Positions 38,131 to 48,203 are shown, counted from the stretch's first letter. The stretch: DNA of 64,000 nt from Streptomyces paludis (GCF_003344965.1 NZ_CP031194.1:5828001-5892000); one strand, 5' to 3'. The notes: a model not told the origin generated them from the letters alone. A program made the numbers and translations.

Positions 38131-39755
38131 TGGGATTCGCGCGTGCGTGCTCGGTCGCCCTGGTCGGCGTCGAGGGAGTGGTCGTCGAGGTCCAGGCCGA
38201 TCTGGAGCCGGGAGTGGCCGCCTTCACCCTGGTCGGACTGCCCGACAAGAGCCTGGTGGAGAGCCGGGACCGGGTCAGGGCCGCGGTCGTGAACTCCGGC
38301 GGGGAGTGGCCGCAGAAGAAGCTCACGGTCGGGCTGAGCCCGGCCTCCGTACCGAAGAGCGGCAGCGGCTTCGACCTCGCCGTCGCGGCGGCGGTGCTGG
38401 GCGCCGCCGAGCGGATCGATCCCCGGGCCATCGCGGATCTGGTGCTGATCGGCGAGCTGGGGCTGGACGGCCGGGTCAGGCCGGTGCGCGGGATCCTGCC
38501 CGCGGTGCTCGCGGCGGCCGAGGCCGGCTACCGGCAGGTCGTTGTCCCGGAGCACACGGCGGGCGAGGCGTCGCTGGTGCCCGGGGTCTCGGTCCTCGGA
38601 GTGCGGAGCCTGCGCCAGCTGATCGCCGTCCTCACCGACTCACCCGTCCCCGACGAGCCGCAGGAGCCGGAACCGGGCCGCCCGGACCCCATGCTGGCCG
38701 GGCTGCTGGTGCCCGGCGCGGGAGTCGGCACCGGCCTCGCGATCAGCGCCGGAAGCCCGGACCACCGCCCCGACCTCGCGGACGTCGCCGGCCAGGACGC
38801 GGCCCGTACGGCGCTGGAGGTGTCCGCGGCGGGCGGACACCATCTGCTGCTCCACGGGCCGCCGGGCGCGGGCAAGACCATGCTGGCCGAGCGGCTGCCC
38901 GGTGTGCTGCCGCCCCTGACCGAACAGGAGTCCCTGGAGGTCACCGCCGTGCACTCGGTCGCCGGGATGCTACCGCCGGGGGAGCCGCTCGTGCGCTCCG
39001 CGCCCTACTGCGCGCCGCACCACTCGGCCACCATGCAGTCCCTGGTCGGCGGCGGCAACGGACTGCCCAGACCGGGCGCGGTCTCCCTGGCCCACCGGGG
39101 TGTGCTCTTTCTGGACGAGGCGCCCGAGTTCTCCGGCCGGGCGCTGGACGCCCTGCGGCAGCCGCTGGAGTCCGGGCATGTGGTGGTGGCGCGCAGCGCC
39201 GGGGTGGTGCGGCTGCCCGCGCGCTTTCTGATGATCCTCGCGGCCAACCCCTGTCCGTGCGGACGGCACACGCTGCACGGCGCCGGGTGCGAGTGCCCGC
39301 CCTCGGCGGTCCGCCGCTATCAGGCACGGCTCTCCGGACCGCTGCTCGACCGGGTGGACCTGCGGGTCGGCGTCCAGCCCGTCGGCCGGGCGGACCTGCT
39401 CGGCCAGGGCGGCCGGGGCGAGTCGACGGCGGTGGTCGCCGGCCGGGTGCGGGAGGCCCGGGAGCGTTCCGCGCACCGGCTGGCCGGCAGCCCCTGGGCC
39501 GTCAACAGCGAGGTCCCCGGCCATGAGCTGCGCACCCGCTGGCCGGTGGAGCCCGGCGCGCTCGACGCGGCCGAACGGGACCTGGAGCGCGGTCTGCTCA
39601 CCGCGCGCGGGGTGGACCGGGTGCTGAGGGTGGCCTGGACGGTCGCGGATCTCGCCGGCCGCGACCGGCCGGGGGCGCGGGACGTGGCCCTGGCGCTGGA
39701 GCTGCGCACCGGCGTCGCGCGCGGCACGGTGGCCGGGGCGGGAGCGGTGTCATGA
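38130..39755 (+). CDS. YifB/ComM family Mg-chelatase-like AAA+ ATPase
   Basis: A 541-aa AAA+ helicase-like protein. The N-terminal Lon-like domain has VQADLEPGVAAFTLVGLPDK and LTVGLSPASVPKSGSGFDLA. The ATPase has Walker A LLLHGPPGAGKTMLAERLPG, Walker B GVLFLDEAPEFS, and the sensor/zinc region AANPCPCG with further cysteines. ComM extends branch migration during natural transformation in Gram-negatives. Streptomyces are not known to be naturally competent, so another recombination role is inferred. Overlaps the dprA start by four bases. Confidence 0.92.
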   Translation: MGFARACSVALVGVEGVVVEVQADLEPGVAAFTLVGLPDKSLVESRDRVRAAVVNSGGEWPQKKLTVGLSPASVPKSGSGFDLAVAAAVLGAAERIDPRAIADLVLIGELGLDGRVRPVRGILPAVLAAAEAGYRQVVVPEHTAGEASLVPGVSVLGVRSLRQLIAVLTDSPVPDEPQEPEPGRPDPMLAGLLVPGAGVGTGLAISAGSPDHRPDLADVAGQDAARTALEVSAAGGHHLLLHGPPGAGKTMLAERLPGVLPPLTEQESLEVTAVHSVAGMLPPGEPLVRSAPYCAPHHSATMQSLVGGGNGLPRPGAVSLAHRGVLFLDEAPEFSGRALDALRQPLESGHVVVARSAGVVRLPARFLMILAANPCPCGRHTLHGAGCECPPSAVRRYQARLSGPLLDRVDLRVGVQPVGRADLLGQGGRGESTAVVAGRVREARERSAHRLAGSPWAVNSEVPGHELRTRWPVEPGALDAAERDLERGLLTARGVDRVLRVAWTVADLAGRDRPGARDVALALELRTGVARGTVAGAGAVS

Positions 39756-40915
39756 CGGCCGCGGGAATGGACGAGCGGCTGGCCAGGGCGGCCCTCACCC
39801 GGGTGTTCGAGCCGGGGGACGAGTGCGGCGGCCAGTGGCTGCGGCGGTTCGGCGCGGTCGCGCTGCTGGAGCTGCTGGCCACGTCGGACGCCGGGCCCCG
39901 GGATCTCGCCGGCGCCACCGAGCAGCGGCTCGGCGGCTACCGGCTGCGGGCGCGGGCGGCCGTCCCCGAGCGCGATCTCGCGGCCGTCGCGGGGCTCGGC
40001 GGCCGGTTCGTCTGCCCGGGCGACCCGGAGTGGCCCAGCCAGCTCGACGACCTCGGAGCGGCCCGGCCCATCGGGCTCTGGGTGCGCGGCCGTTCGGACC
40101 TGCGTATCTGGTCGCTGCGGTCCGTCGCCGTCGTCGGCGCCCGCGCGTGTACTCCGTACGGGGCACATATGGCGGCCGGTCTGGGCAGCGGGCTGGCCGA
40201 GCGCGGCTGGGTCGTGACCTCCGGCGCCGCGTTCGGGGTTGACGGCGCGGCCCACCGGGGCGCGCTGGCGGCGGGCGGTGCCACCGTCGCCGTACTCGCC
40301 TCCGGGGTCGACCGCGCGTATCCGCCGGGCCACGCGGAACTGATCGGACGCATTGCCGAACAGGGCCTGCTGGTGGCCGAGTTGCCGCCCGGCGACCACC
40401 CCACGCGCAGCAGATTCGTCCTCCGCAACCGGGTCATCGCCGCCCTCACCCGGGGGACCGTCGTGGTGGAGGCCGAGTACCGCAGCGGGTCCCTGGTCAC
40501 CGCGCGCTGCGCGCAGCGGCTCGGCCGGTTCACGATGGGGGTCCCGGGACCGGCCACCAGCGGGCTCTCCGCCGGTGTGCACGAACTGCTGCGCGGGGAG
40601 GGCGTGCTGGTCACGGACGCGGCCGAAGTCGCCGAGCTGGTGGGCGACATCGGTGAGCTGGCCCCCTCGCGCCGCGGTCCCGTCCTCACCAGGGATCTGC
40701 TCGATCCGGTCAGCGCCCGGGTCCTGGAGGCGCTGCCGGCCCGGGGGAGCGCGGAGGGGAAGGAGATCGCGCGCGGCGCCGGCACGACCGTCGACGAGGC
40801 GCTCGGCAGGCTGTACGAACTCCACTCGTTGGGGTTCGTCGAACGGAGGGGCGACGGGTGGCGGCTGGCGGCGCGGCCGACTCCGGCCGGTGCCGCGCGG
40901 CGAGGCGGTACTTGA
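39752..40915 (+). CDS. dprA: DNA-processing protein DprA
   Basis: A 387-aa DprA/Smf that binds single-stranded DNA and loads RecA. The Rossmann core includes [52 protein letters not shown] and [22 protein letters not shown]-terminal winged-helix domain follows ([20 protein letters not shown] to [11 protein letters not shown]). ATGA overlap with yifB. It is the last gene of the yraN-yifB-dprA operon. Confidence 0.94.
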   Translation: MTAAGMDERLARAALTRVFEPGDECGGQWLRRFGAVALLELLATSDAGPRDLAGATEQRLGGYRLRARAAVPERDLAAVAGLGGRFVCPGDPEWPSQLDDLGAARPIGLWVRGRSDLRIWSLRSVAVVGARACTPYGAHMAAGLGSGLAERGWVVTSGAAFGVDGAAHRGALAAGGATVAVLASGVDRAYPPGHAELIGRIAEQGLLVAELPPGDHPTRSRFVLRNRVIAALTRGTVVVEAEYRSGSLVTARCAQRLGRFTMGVPGPATSGLSAGVHELLRGEGVLVTDAAEVAELVGDIGELAPSRRGPVLTRDLLDPVSARVLEALPARGSAEGKEIARGAGTTVDEALGRLYELHSLGFVERRGDGWRLAARPTPAGAARRGGT

Positions 40916-41210
40916 CCTGGGGCATTCGGGTGAAAAGGTGAGAGCGATGATCCTTGCTCCGCCGTCGGTGACGTCCGGAGGGCCGGCGCGACCCACGTCG
41001 GCCCCGGATCGAAGGTGTGACCGACGGACCGCACCGGAGGGGACCACGCCGTCCGCTCCTCGCACAGCGCGACCTCTCAGTCACGCTACGCTCACCTGCA
41101 TTCCGGCACGACAGATGTCCCCCACACGTACAGACCGTCCACCCCGGCACCCGCACCCCTCCCGCACCCCACGCCCCCACACTTCACGGCAGAACGGCTC
41201 AAGGCGACGC
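40916..41210. other. whiG upstream region
   Basis: About 295 bp between dprA and whiG. TTGACC at 40912-40917, across the dprA stop, could be a -35; TACGCT near 41088 is a possible -10. No Shine-Dalgarno sequence close to the whiG ATG is obvious apart from AAGGCG. No stem-loop terminator was found. Confidence 0.35.
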
Positions 41211-42047
41211 ATGCCCCAGCACACCTCCGGGTCTGACCGCGCGGCAGCGCCCCCGGCTGCCCGGAGCGGCGTGCGGCCCCCCGCGCCCTCGTCGCTCGAC
41301 GAGCTGTGGCGGTCGTACAAGGCCACGGGCGACGGGCGGTTGCGCGAGCAGTTGATCCTGCACTACTCGCCGCTGGTGAAGTATGTCGCCGGCCGGGTGA
41401 GCGTCGGGCTGCCGTCCAATGTCGAGCAGGCCGACTTCGTCTCCTCCGGGGTCTTCGGACTCATCGACGCCATCGAGAAGTTCGACATCGAGCGGTCGAT
41501 CAAGTTCGAGACGTACGCGATCACCCGGATCCGCGGTGCCATGATCGACGAACTGCGCGCCCTGGACTGGATCCCGCGCTCCGTGCGGCAGAAGGCGAGA
41601 GCGGTCGAGCGGGCCTACGCCACGCTGGAGGCGCAGCTGCGGCGGACGCCCTCGGAGGGCGAGGTGGCCGCGGAGATGACCATCACGCTGGAGGAACTTC
41701 ACTCGGTTTTCAGCCAGTTGTCCCTGGCGAACGTCGTGGCGCTGGAGGAGCTGCTGCATGTCGGCGGCGAGGGCGGCGACCGGCTCAGCCTGATGGACAC
41801 CCTGGAGGACACCGCCGCCGACAATCCGGTGGAGGTCGCCGAGGACCGTGAGCTGCGGCGGCTGCTGGCACGCGCCATCAACACCCTCCCGCACCGGGAG
41901 AAGACCGTGGTCACGCTCTACTACTACGAGGGTCTCACCCTCGCCGAGATCGGCCATGTCCTCGGGGTGACCGAGAGCAGGGTCAGCCAGATCCACACAA
42001 AGTCCGTGCTCCAGCTCCGGGCGAAGCTGGCCGACGTCGGACGCTGA
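41211..42047 (+). CDS. whiG: RNA polymerase sigma factor WhiG
   Basis: A 278-aa sigma factor of the FliA/WhiG class that starts the sporulation programme in aerial hyphae. Region 2 contains [53 protein letters not shown] and [14 protein letters not shown]. Region 3 is in [20 protein letters not shown]. Region 4 is in [20 protein letters not shown] and [21 protein letters not shown] non-motile actinomycete with this sigma factor is almost certainly a sporulating one. Length matches known WhiG proteins (about 280 aa). Confidence 0.95.
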   Translation: MPQHTSGSDRAAAPPAARSGVRPPAPSSLDELWRSYKATGDGRLREQLILHYSPLVKYVAGRVSVGLPSNVEQADFVSSGVFGLIDAIEKFDIERSIKFETYAITRIRGAMIDELRALDWIPRSVRQKARAVERAYATLEAQLRRTPSEGEVAAEMTITLEELHSVFSQLSLANVVALEELLHVGGEGGDRLSLMDTLEDTAADNPVEVAEDRELRRLLARAINTLPHREKTVVTLYYYEGLTLAEIGHVLGVTESRVSQIHTKSVLQLRAKLADVGR

Positions 42048-43326
42048 CGCTGTGCCGCCGCGACCGGATCCGTAGAGTAGTGGTGTGCCCAGGATTCGAG
42101 CGGCCTCCGTGGCCGAGCACCGGACCATGCAACGAGGCGCCCTGCTGGACGCCGCGCGCTCCCTGCTGTCCGAAGGTGGTACGGAGGCGCTGACCTTCCC
42201 CGCCCTCGCCGAGCGCACGGGTCTCGCCCGCTCCTCCGTCTACGAGTACTTCCGCTCCCGCGCGGCCGTCGTGGAAGAGCTGTGCGCGGTCGACTTCCCG
42301 GTCTGGGCGGCCGAGGTGGAGGCGGCGATGGACGCCGAGGACACCCCCGACGCCAAGATCGAGGCGTATGTCCGCACCCAGCTCGCGCTGGTCGGCGACC
42401 GGCGCCACCGCGCTGTCGTCGCCATCTCCGCGAGCGAGCTGGACGCGGGCGCCCGGGAGAAGATCCGGGCCGCGCACGGCGGGCTGATCGCGATGATCGT
42501 CGAGGCGCTGGCCGAACTGGGCCACGACCACCCCCGGCTCGCCGCGATGCTCCTCCAGGGCATCGTGGACGCGGCGGTCCGCCGTATCGAACTCGGCGCG
42601 GCCGAGGTGCCGCCGGAGATCGTCGAGGCGGCGGTCTCCATGGCGCTGCGCGGCGTACGGGGCTGAGACCCGCGCGACCGGCCCGGGCTCGGGCACACCC
42701 CGTACCGGAAGCAGCCGCGACGGGCCCCGGCGCAGCAGTGACAGCGGGTTGAGATAGACCCTGCCCCGCAGCAGTCCCCAGTGGAGGCAGCCCGTCGCGC
42801 AGTGCGAGGGACCCGCCGCCACCGTGCCGACCGGCAGGCCCGGCCCCACCTCGTCCCCCTTCGCCACCAGCGGTTCCACCGGCTCGTAGGTGATACGCAG
42901 CGGAGGGTCGCCGGTGCCGGACAGGGTGATCGAGACGACCCCACGGCCCGCGACCCGGCCCGCGAAGGAGACCCGGCCGGCCGCGGCGGCCCGTACCGGA
43001 GTGCCCGCGCGGGCGGCGAGATCCACCCCGCGGTGCCCCGGGCCGTACGCCGACGCGGGTGGCCGCCAGCCGCGCTCCACCACGGGCGGCGGGCCCACCG
43101 GCCAGACGCGGCGCCCGTCGGGGACCCGGTCCGCGGGCGCCGCCGGGTCCGCCGGGTCCGCGCGGTCCGCCGAGGCGGCCGACGCGGTGTGCCGTGACAG
43201 CGGCGCGAGGCCGGCTGTGAAGCCGAGGGCGAGGGTGAGGGTGAGCGCGAAGGTCAAGGTGAGGACGAGGGTTACGGTGGGGGCCGACCGGCGTGCGGGA
43301 AGCCCGGGAACACGGACAGTGGTCAT
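41983..43326 (-). CDS. M23 family (LytM-type) peptidase with an unusual read-through 3' end
   Basis: An N-terminal signal-like segment ([20 protein letters not shown]) leads to an M23 domain: [58 protein letters not shown] and [12 protein letters not shown]. The first metal ligand appears as GHRGVDL and the last as LHWGLLRG. The recognisable domain ends about 42,690. The frame then continues without a stop through the antisense of the TetR gene into the 3' end of whiG, making 447 aa. The other two minus-strand frames are also open there. Start ATG 43326 is chosen; 43368 is possible. The domain is secure, the 3' end is not. Confidence 0.6.
   Translation of the reverse strand: MTTVRVPGLPARRSAPTVTLVLTLTFALTLTLALGFTAGLAPLSRHTASAASADRADPADPAAPADRVPDGRRVWPVGPPPVVERGWRPPASAYGPGHRGVDLAARAGTPVRAAAAGRVSFAGRVAGRGVVSITLSGTGDPPLRITYEPVEPLVAKGDEVGPGLPVGTVAAGPSHCATGCLHWGLLRGRVYLNPLSLLRRGPSRLLPVRGVPEPGPVARVSAPYAAQRHGDRRLDDLRRHLGRAEFDTADRRVHDALEEHRGEPGVVVAQFGQRLDDHRDQPAVRGPDLLPGARVQLARGDGDDSAVAPVADQRELGADIRLDLGVGGVLGVHRRLHLGRPDREVDRAQLFHDGRAGAEVLVDGGAGETRALGEGGEGQRLRTTFGQQGARGVQQGASLHGPVLGHGGRSNPGHTTTLRIRSRRHSVSVRRRPASPGAGARTLCGSG
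42073..42078 (+). promoter_or_regulatory. -10 hexamer of a leaderless promoter for the TetR gene
   Basis: TAGAGT ends six bases before the GTG at 42085, so initiation seven bases downstream of the hexamer falls exactly on the start codon. There is no ribosome binding site. Together this is good evidence for a leaderless transcript. Confidence 0.5.
42085..42666 (+). CDS. TetR/AcrR family transcriptional regulator
   Basis: A 193-aa regulator. The helix-turn-helix is in [40 protein letters not shown] and [12 protein letters not shown]. The C-terminal ligand/dimer domain is helical and unremarkable, so no ligand can be named. It follows whiG by 37 nt. It is overlapped along its whole length by the antisense M23 ORF. 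Confidence 0.9.
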   Translation: MPRIRAASVAEHRTMQRGALLDAARSLLSEGGTEALTFPALAERTGLARSSVYEYFRSRAAVVEELCAVDFPVWAAEVEAAMDAEDTPDAKIEAYVRTQLALVGDRRHRAVVAISASELDAGAREKIRAAHGGLIAMIVEALAELGHDHPRLAAMLLQGIVDAAVRRIELGAAEVPPEIVEAAVSMALRGVRG

Positions 43327-43434
43327 GCCCCACACCCTCGCGCGGACCGCCGGGAGCGCGCGGATCATGGCCCGGTTCTGTGGAGTACCGACCGGTTGTG
43401 GACAGCTCCGTCACCCGGGGGTGCGAAGGTCCCG

Positions 43435-43440
43435 TACACT
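43435..43440 (+). promoter_or_regulatory. Candidate -10 of the rpsB promoter
   Basis: TACACT lies about 165 bp upstream of the rpsB start; the -35 region is poor. The resulting leader contains an 8-bp perfect hairpin, CGATCCGG (43449-43456) with CCGGATCG (43461-43468), which could contribute to ribosomal-protein autoregulation. Confidence 0.35.
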
Positions 43441-43605
43441 TCATGTGGCGATCCGGGCCACCGGATCGACTTCGCACGCCCCGCCATCGGCCTCTTGTCG
43501 CCGATGACAGCGCTTCTCGGTCCTCCGCGGCACAGCGCGACCGGGGCGTCAGGCGCGACTGCCGTCCGGCGGACGCGACAACCGAGTACCTCAAGGAGTA
43601 CGGCC

Positions 43606-44529
43606 ATGGCCGTCGTCACGATGCGGGAGCTGCTGGAAAGCGGCGTCCACTTCGGTCACCAGACCCGCCGCTGGAACCCGAAGATGAAGCGTTTCATCTT
43701 CACGGAGCGCAACGGCATTTACATCATCGACCTGCTCCAGTCGCTGTCGTACATCGACCGCGCCTACGAGTTCGTCAAGGAGACCGTCGCCCACGGCGGC
43801 TCCATCATGTTCGTCGGTACGAAGAAGCAGGCCCAGGAAGCCATCGCCGAGCAGGCGACGCGCGTGGGCATGCCCTACGTCAACCAGCGCTGGCTGGGCG
43901 GCATGCTCACCAACTTCTCCACCGTCTACAAGCGCCTTCAGCGTCTGAAGGAGCTTGAGCTCATCGACTTCGAGGACGTGGCCGCCTCCGGCCTCACCAA
44001 GAAGGAGCTGCTGGTCCTCTCCCGCGAGAAGGCCAAGCTGGAGAAGACCCTCGGTGGTATCCGCGAGATGCAGAAGGTGCCCAGCGCCGTCTGGATCGTC
44101 GACACCAAGAAGGAGCACATCGCCGTCGGTGAGGCGCGCAAGCTCCACATCCCGGTCGTCGCGATCCTCGACACCAACTGCGACCCCGACGAGGTCGACT
44201 ACAAGATCCCGGGCAACGACGACGCGATCCGCTCCGTCACCCTGCTCACCCGCGTGATCGCCGACGCCGTCGCCGAGGGCCTCATCGCCCGCTCCGGCGT
44301 CGCCACCGGCGACTCGAAGCCGGGCGAGAAGGCCGCCGGCGAGCCCCTCGCCGAGTGGGAGCGCGACCTTCTCGAGGGTGAGAAGAAGGACGACGCCGAG
44401 AAGCCCGCCGAGGCTCCGGCCGCCGCTGCCGCCGAGACCGAGGCCCCGGCTGTCGCCGAGACCGAGGCGCCGGCCGCCGAGGCACCCGCCGCCGAGGCCG
44501 CCCCGGCCGCGGACGCCGAGCAGGCCTGA
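43606..44529 (+). CDS. rpsB: 30S ribosomal protein S2
   Basis: A 307-aa S2 beginning [20 protein letters not shown], with [55 protein letters not shown] and [20 protein letters not shown]. It has an Ala/Glu/Pro-rich C-terminal tail of about 60 residues, normal for actinobacteria. AAGGAG precedes the ATG by seven bases. The bases before it are a long leader, so the M23 gene is transcribed divergently. Confidence 0.97.
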   Translation: MAVVTMRELLESGVHFGHQTRRWNPKMKRFIFTERNGIYIIDLLQSLSYIDRAYEFVKETVAHGGSIMFVGTKKQAQEAIAEQATRVGMPYVNQRWLGGMLTNFSTVYKRLQRLKELELIDFEDVAASGLTKKELLVLSREKAKLEKTLGGIREMQKVPSAVWIVDTKKEHIAVGEARKLHIPVVAILDTNCDPDEVDYKIPGNDDAIRSVTLLTRVIADAVAEGLIARSGVATGDSKPGEKAAGEPLAEWERDLLEGEKKDDAEKPAEAPAAAAAETEAPAVAETEAPAAEAPAAEAAPAADAEQA

Positions 44530-44551
44530 CCTTCACCGGTTCGGCAGTCGA

Positions 44552-44590
44552 CGGCGGGGGCCCACCCGGACAGGAGCTGGGCCTCCGCCG
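44552..44590 (+). terminator. Hairpin between rpsB and tsf
   Basis: CGGCGGGGGCCC (44552-44563) pairs with GGGCCTCCGCCG (44579-44590) with one G-U pair and a 15-base loop. There is no T tract. It may attenuate readthrough or stabilise the rpsB message rather than fully terminate. Confidence 0.5.
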
Positions 44591-44634
44591 TCAACCCGTA
44601 GATCTTTCAGACCTTCGAGAGAGAATTACAGATC

Positions 44635-45471
44635 ATGGCGAACTTCACCGCCGCTGATGTCAAGAAGCTCCGCGAGCTGACCGGTGTCGGCATGATGGAC
44701 TGCAAGAAGGCGCTGGACGAGGCCGACGGCAACGTCGACAAGGCCGTCGAGCTGCTCCGCGTCAAGGGTCAGAAGGGCGTCGCCAAGCGCGAAGGCCGTT
44801 CGGCCGAGAACGGCGCCGTCGTCTCCCTCATCGCCGACGACCACACCTCCGGTGTGCTGGTCGAGCTGAAGTGCGAGACGGACTTCGTCGCCAAGGGCGA
44901 GAAGTTCCAGGCCGTCGCCGGTGCGATCGCCGCGCATGTCGCCGCGACCTCCCCGGCCGACCTGGCCGCGCTGCTCGCCTCCGAGATCGAGGCCGGCAAG
45001 ACCGTACAGGCCTACGTCGACGAGGCCAACGCCAACCTCGGCGAGAAGATCGTCCTGGACCGCTTCGCGCAGTTCACCGGCGGTTACGTGGCCGCGTACA
45101 TGCACCGCACGATGCCCGACCTCCCGCCGCAGGTCGGCGTCCTCGTCCAGCTGGACAAGGAGAACGCCGAGGTTGCCAAGGACGTCGCGCAGCACATCGC
45201 CGCCTTCGCGCCGAAGTACCTGAACCGCGACGAGGTCCCGGCCGAGACGGTCGAGAACGAGCGCCGCGTCGCCGAGGCCACCTCGCGTGAGGAGGGCAAG
45301 CCCGAGGCCGCCCTTCCGAAGATCATCGAGGGTCGCGTCAACGGCTTCTTCAAGGACATCGTCGTCCTGGAGCAGGCGTTCGCGAAGGACAACAAGAAGT
45401 CCGTCCAGAAGGTGCTGGACGAGGCCGGTGTCGCCCTGGAGCGCTTCACGCGCATCAAGGTCGGCGTCTGA
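44635..45471 (+). CDS. tsf: Translation elongation factor Ts
   Basis: A 278-aa nucleotide exchange factor for EF-Tu. Signatures are [20 protein letters not shown] (N-terminal UBA-like domain), [20 protein letters not shown] (the TDFV motif that inserts next to EF-Tu's nucleotide site) and a C-terminal [16 protein letters not shown]. Cotranscribed with rpsB. Confidence 0.97.
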   Translation: MANFTAADVKKLRELTGVGMMDCKKALDEADGNVDKAVELLRVKGQKGVAKREGRSAENGAVVSLIADDHTSGVLVELKCETDFVAKGEKFQAVAGAIAAHVAATSPADLAALLASEIEAGKTVQAYVDEANANLGEKIVLDRFAQFTGGYVAAYMHRTMPDLPPQVGVLVQLDKENAEVAKDVAQHIAAFAPKYLNRDEVPAETVENERRVAEATSREEGKPEAALPKIIEGRVNGFFKDIVVLEQAFAKDNKKSVQKVLDEAGVALERFTRIKVGV

Positions 45472-45491
45472 GTCCGTACGCGATCAACCTA

Positions 45492-45602
45492 AGACCCCGA
45501 TAGGGTCTGAGGCAGTCGTCCGCGTCACGCGCCGGACGATCGCAGATCTGACGAGGAGGCCATTGCCGTACAGGGAACCGCAAGGACCCCCCGGCAATGG
45601 CC
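45492..45602 (+). promoter_or_regulatory. Two hairpins in the tsf-pyrH leader
   Basis: The first is AGACCC (45492-45497) with GGGTCT (45503-45508). The second is GGCCATTGCCG (45558-45568) with CGGCAATGGCC (45592-45602), an 11-bp perfect stem followed by TTCTTCG. The second starts within a GAGGAGG sequence. They could be a tsf terminator or an attenuator controlling pyrH. Confidence 0.55.
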
Positions 45603-45634
45603 TTCTTCGTATGTGCACGAGGAGATCTCCATGA
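45563..45634 (+). CDS. Possible 23-codon leader ORF ahead of pyrH (weak)
   Basis: A TTG at 45563 follows GAGGAGG (45553-45559) by only three bases and opens a 23-codon frame whose TGA (45632-45634) overlaps the pyrH ATG as ATGA. It would encode [20 protein letters not shown] followed by RSP. Against it, the spacer is short and third-position GC is low compared with real genes here. I list it because its geometry would allow translational coupling; it may be chance. Confidence 0.2.
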   Translation: MPYREPQGPPGNGLLRMCTRRSP

Positions 45635-46398
45635 ATCAGGCCGACCACAGCGACGAGGGCACGAAGCACAGCACGAAGCACGGACGTTTCATGCTGAAGC
45701 TGTCCGGTGAGGCGTTCGCCGGCCGGGGCGCGCTCGGCGTCGACCCCGACGTCGTCCACGCCGTGGCCCGCGAGATCGCCGCCGTCGTCCGGGACGGCGC
45801 CCAGATCGCGGTCGTCATCGGCGGCGGCAACTTCTTCCGCGGCGCCGAACTCCAGCAGCGCGGCATGGACCGGGCGCGCTCCGACTACATGGGCATGCTC
45901 GGTACGGTGATGAACTGCCTGGCCCTCCAGGACTTCCTGGAGAAGGAGGGCATCGACTCCCGCGTCCAGACGGCCATCACCATGGGCCAGGTCGCGGAGC
46001 CGTACATCCCGCTGCGGGCCGTGCGCCATCTGGAGAAGGGCCGGGTCGTCATCTTCGGCGCCGGCATGGGCATGCCGTACTTCTCCACCGACACGACCGC
46101 CGCCCAGCGCGCCCTGGAGATCGACGCCGAGGCGCTGCTGATGGGGAAGAACGGGGTGGACGGGGTGTACGACTCCGACCCCAAGACCAACCCGGCCGCG
46201 GTGAAGTTCGACGCGCTGGAGTACAGCGAGGTGATCGCCGGTGATCTGCGGGTCGCCGACATGACCGCCATCACGCTGTGCCAGGACAACAAACTGCCGA
46301 TCCTGGTCTTCGAATTGCTGACCGAGGGCAATATCGCGCGCGCGGTCAAGGGTGAGAAGATCGGCACACTCGTGAGCGACCAGGGCACCCGCGACTGA
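45631..46398 (+). CDS. pyrH: UMP kinase
   Basis: A 255-aa amino-acid-kinase-fold enzyme that converts UMP to UDP. Motifs are [68 protein letters not shown] and [21 protein letters not shown] chose ATG 45631 because ACGAGGAG lies five bases upstream; an in-frame ATG at 45613 lacks one. Family members are regulated by GTP and UTP. Confidence 0.96.
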   Translation: MNQADHSDEGTKHSTKHGRFMLKLSGEAFAGRGALGVDPDVVHAVAREIAAVVRDGAQIAVVIGGGNFFRGAELQQRGMDRARSDYMGMLGTVMNCLALQDFLEKEGIDSRVQTAITMGQVAEPYIPLRAVRHLEKGRVVIFGAGMGMPYFSTDTTAAQRALEIDAEALLMGKNGVDGVYDSDPKTNPAAVKFDALEYSEVIAGDLRVADMTAITLCQDNKLPILVFELLTEGNIARAVKGEKIGTLVSDQGTRD

Positions 46399-46536
46399 CC
46401 ACAGGTCGGCCGCCCGGGCCGCCCCGCACGGGGATGGACAAAGCCTGTCCGGTCGGAGACCGTGCAGGACAGGACGCGACGCAGGATCCGCCGGCCGAGA
46501 CGCGCCGGGCCACTCAAAGACACGCAGGAGCAAGTG

Positions 46537-47094
46537 GTGATCGAAGAGACCCTCCTTGAGGCCGAGGAGAAGATGGAGAAGGCCGTCGTAGTCGCCAAGG
46601 ACGACTTCGCCGCGATCCGTACCGGGCGCGCGCACCCGGCGATGTTCAACAAGATCGTGGCGGACTACTACGGTGCCCTGACCCCGATCAACCAGCTCGC
46701 CTCGTTCGCCGTGCCCGAGGCGCGGATGGCCGTGGTGACCCCGTTCGACAAGAGCGCGCTGCGCAATATCGAGCAGGCGATCCGTGACTCCGACCTCGGT
46801 GTGAACCCGAGCAACGACGGCAACATCATCCGCGTCACGTTCCCGGAGCTGACCCAGGACCGCCGCAAGGAGTTCATCAAGGTCGCCAAGACCAAGGCCG
46901 AGGACTCCAAGATCTCGATCCGCGCCGTGCGCCGCAAGGCCAAGGAGACCATCGACAAGCTGGTCAAGGACGGCGAGGTCGGCGAGGACGAGGGCCGTCG
47001 CGCGGAGAAGGAGCTGGACGACACCACCGCGAAGTACGTCGCGCAGGTGGACGAGCTGCTCAAGCACAAGGAAGCCGAGCTGCTAGAGGTCTGA
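46537..47094 (+). CDS. frr: Ribosome recycling factor
   Basis: A 185-aa factor that splits post-termination ribosomes with EF-G. It begins [17 protein letters not shown] and has [39 protein letters not shown] and [20 protein letters not shown]. Two adjacent GTGs (46534, 46537) are possible starts; CAGGAG upstream favours 46537 and the standard 185-aa length. The cdsA ATG overlaps the stop (TGATG). Confidence 0.97.
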   Translation: MIEETLLEAEEKMEKAVVVAKDDFAAIRTGRAHPAMFNKIVADYYGALTPINQLASFAVPEARMAVVTPFDKSALRNIEQAIRDSDLGVNPSNDGNIIRVTFPELTQDRRKEFIKVAKTKAEDSKISIRAVRRKAKETIDKLVKDGEVGEDEGRRAEKELDDTTAKYVAQVDELLKHKEAELLEV

Positions 47095-48131
47095 TGAACG
47101 ACTCTTCCCGGGGGGCCCCGCCGACAGCCGGTTACTGGGGACCGACCGACCAGGGGGCCGCCCCGGCGGGTCCCGCGTACGACGGGCAGTCCGCACAGCA
47201 GACTCGGCCCATGCCCATCGTGCCCGACGGATTCGGCGACGAATCCCATGCCGAACTCCGTGACGATCCTCCGCAGGAGCCCATGGCCGTCCCGTCATCG
47301 CCCCCGCCACCGCAGAAGAAGCGGGCCGGCCGTGACCTGCGGGCGGCCATAGGAGTCGGCGTCGGACTCGGCGCGGTGGTCGCGGCGTCCCTCTTCATCG
47401 TCAAGGCCGTCTTCATCGGCGTCATAGCGGTCGCGGTGGTCATCGGGCTCTGGGAGCTGACCTCGCGGCTGGACGAGAAGAAGGGCATCAAGGCCCCGCT
47501 CGTACCGCTGGCCGTCGGCGGCGCCGCGATGGTCGTCGCCGGTTACGCGCGCGGCCCCGAGGGCGCCTGGGCCGCCATGGCGCTCACCGGGCTCGCGGTG
47601 CTGGTCTGGCGTATGACACAGCCGCCCGAGGGCTATCTGCGGGATGTGACCGCGGGGGTCTTCGCCGCGTTCTACGTGCCGTTCCTGGCGACCTTCGTCG
47701 CGCTGATGCTCACGGCGGACGACGGACCGCAGCGCGTGCTGATGTTCCTGGTGCTGACCGTCGTCAGCGACACGGGCGCGTACGCCGTCGGCTGGCGCTT
47801 CGGCACCCACAAGCTGGCGCCCCGGATCAGCCCCGGCAAGACCCGGGAGGGTCTGGGCGGCGCAGTCCTCTTCGCCATGGTGGCCGGCGCGCTCCTGATG
47901 GAGTACCTGATCGACGGCGGCTACTGGTGGCAGGGGCTCCTGCTGGGCCTGGCGGTCGCGGCCAGTGCCACGCTGGGCGACCTGGGCGAGTCCATGATCA
48001 AGCGGGACCTCGGCATCAAGGACATGGGCACCCTGCTGCCGGGCCACGGCGGCATCATGGACCGGCTCGACTCCCTGCTGCCGACCGCTCCGGTGGTCTG
48101 GCTGCTGCTGGTGCTCTTCGTCGGCTCCTGA
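47094..48131 (+). CDS. cdsA: Phosphatidate cytidylyltransferase
   Basis: A 345-aa integral membrane enzyme that makes CDP-diacylglycerol from phosphatidate and CTP. About 75 residues of Pro/Gly-rich cytosolic N-terminus come first, then about eight helices. The family signature lies at the C-terminus: SATLGDLGESMIKRDLGIKD then HGGIMDRLDSLL. VVSDTGAYAVGWRFGTHKL and ISPGKTREGLGGA are also conserved. Coupled to frr. Confidence 0.94.
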   Translation: MNDSSRGAPPTAGYWGPTDQGAAPAGPAYDGQSAQQTRPMPIVPDGFGDESHAELRDDPPQEPMAVPSSPPPPQKKRAGRDLRAAIGVGVGLGAVVAASLFIVKAVFIGVIAVAVVIGLWELTSRLDEKKGIKAPLVPLAVGGAAMVVAGYARGPEGAWAAMALTGLAVLVWRMTQPPEGYLRDVTAGVFAAFYVPFLATFVALMLTADDGPQRVLMFLVLTVVSDTGAYAVGWRFGTHKLAPRISPGKTREGLGGAVLFAMVAGALLMEYLIDGGYWWQGLLLGLAVAASATLGDLGESMIKRDLGIKDMGTLLPGHGGIMDRLDSLLPTAPVVWLLLVLFVGS

Positions 48132-48194
48132 CCAGGAGCCCTGACCGGGGCCGGACCGGTCCCCGACCAGGGGCCGAGCGGCCCGGGGGGTTCG

Positions 48195-48203
48195 TTGTCC
48201 ACA
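48195..48203 (+). promoter_or_regulatory. DnaA-box-like 9-mer
   Basis: TTGTCCACA matches the consensus preferred by Streptomyces DnaA. It lies alone in the cdsA-rlmN gap, 44 bp before rlmN, so it may be a chance match or a regulatory or titration site. Confidence 0.35.
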
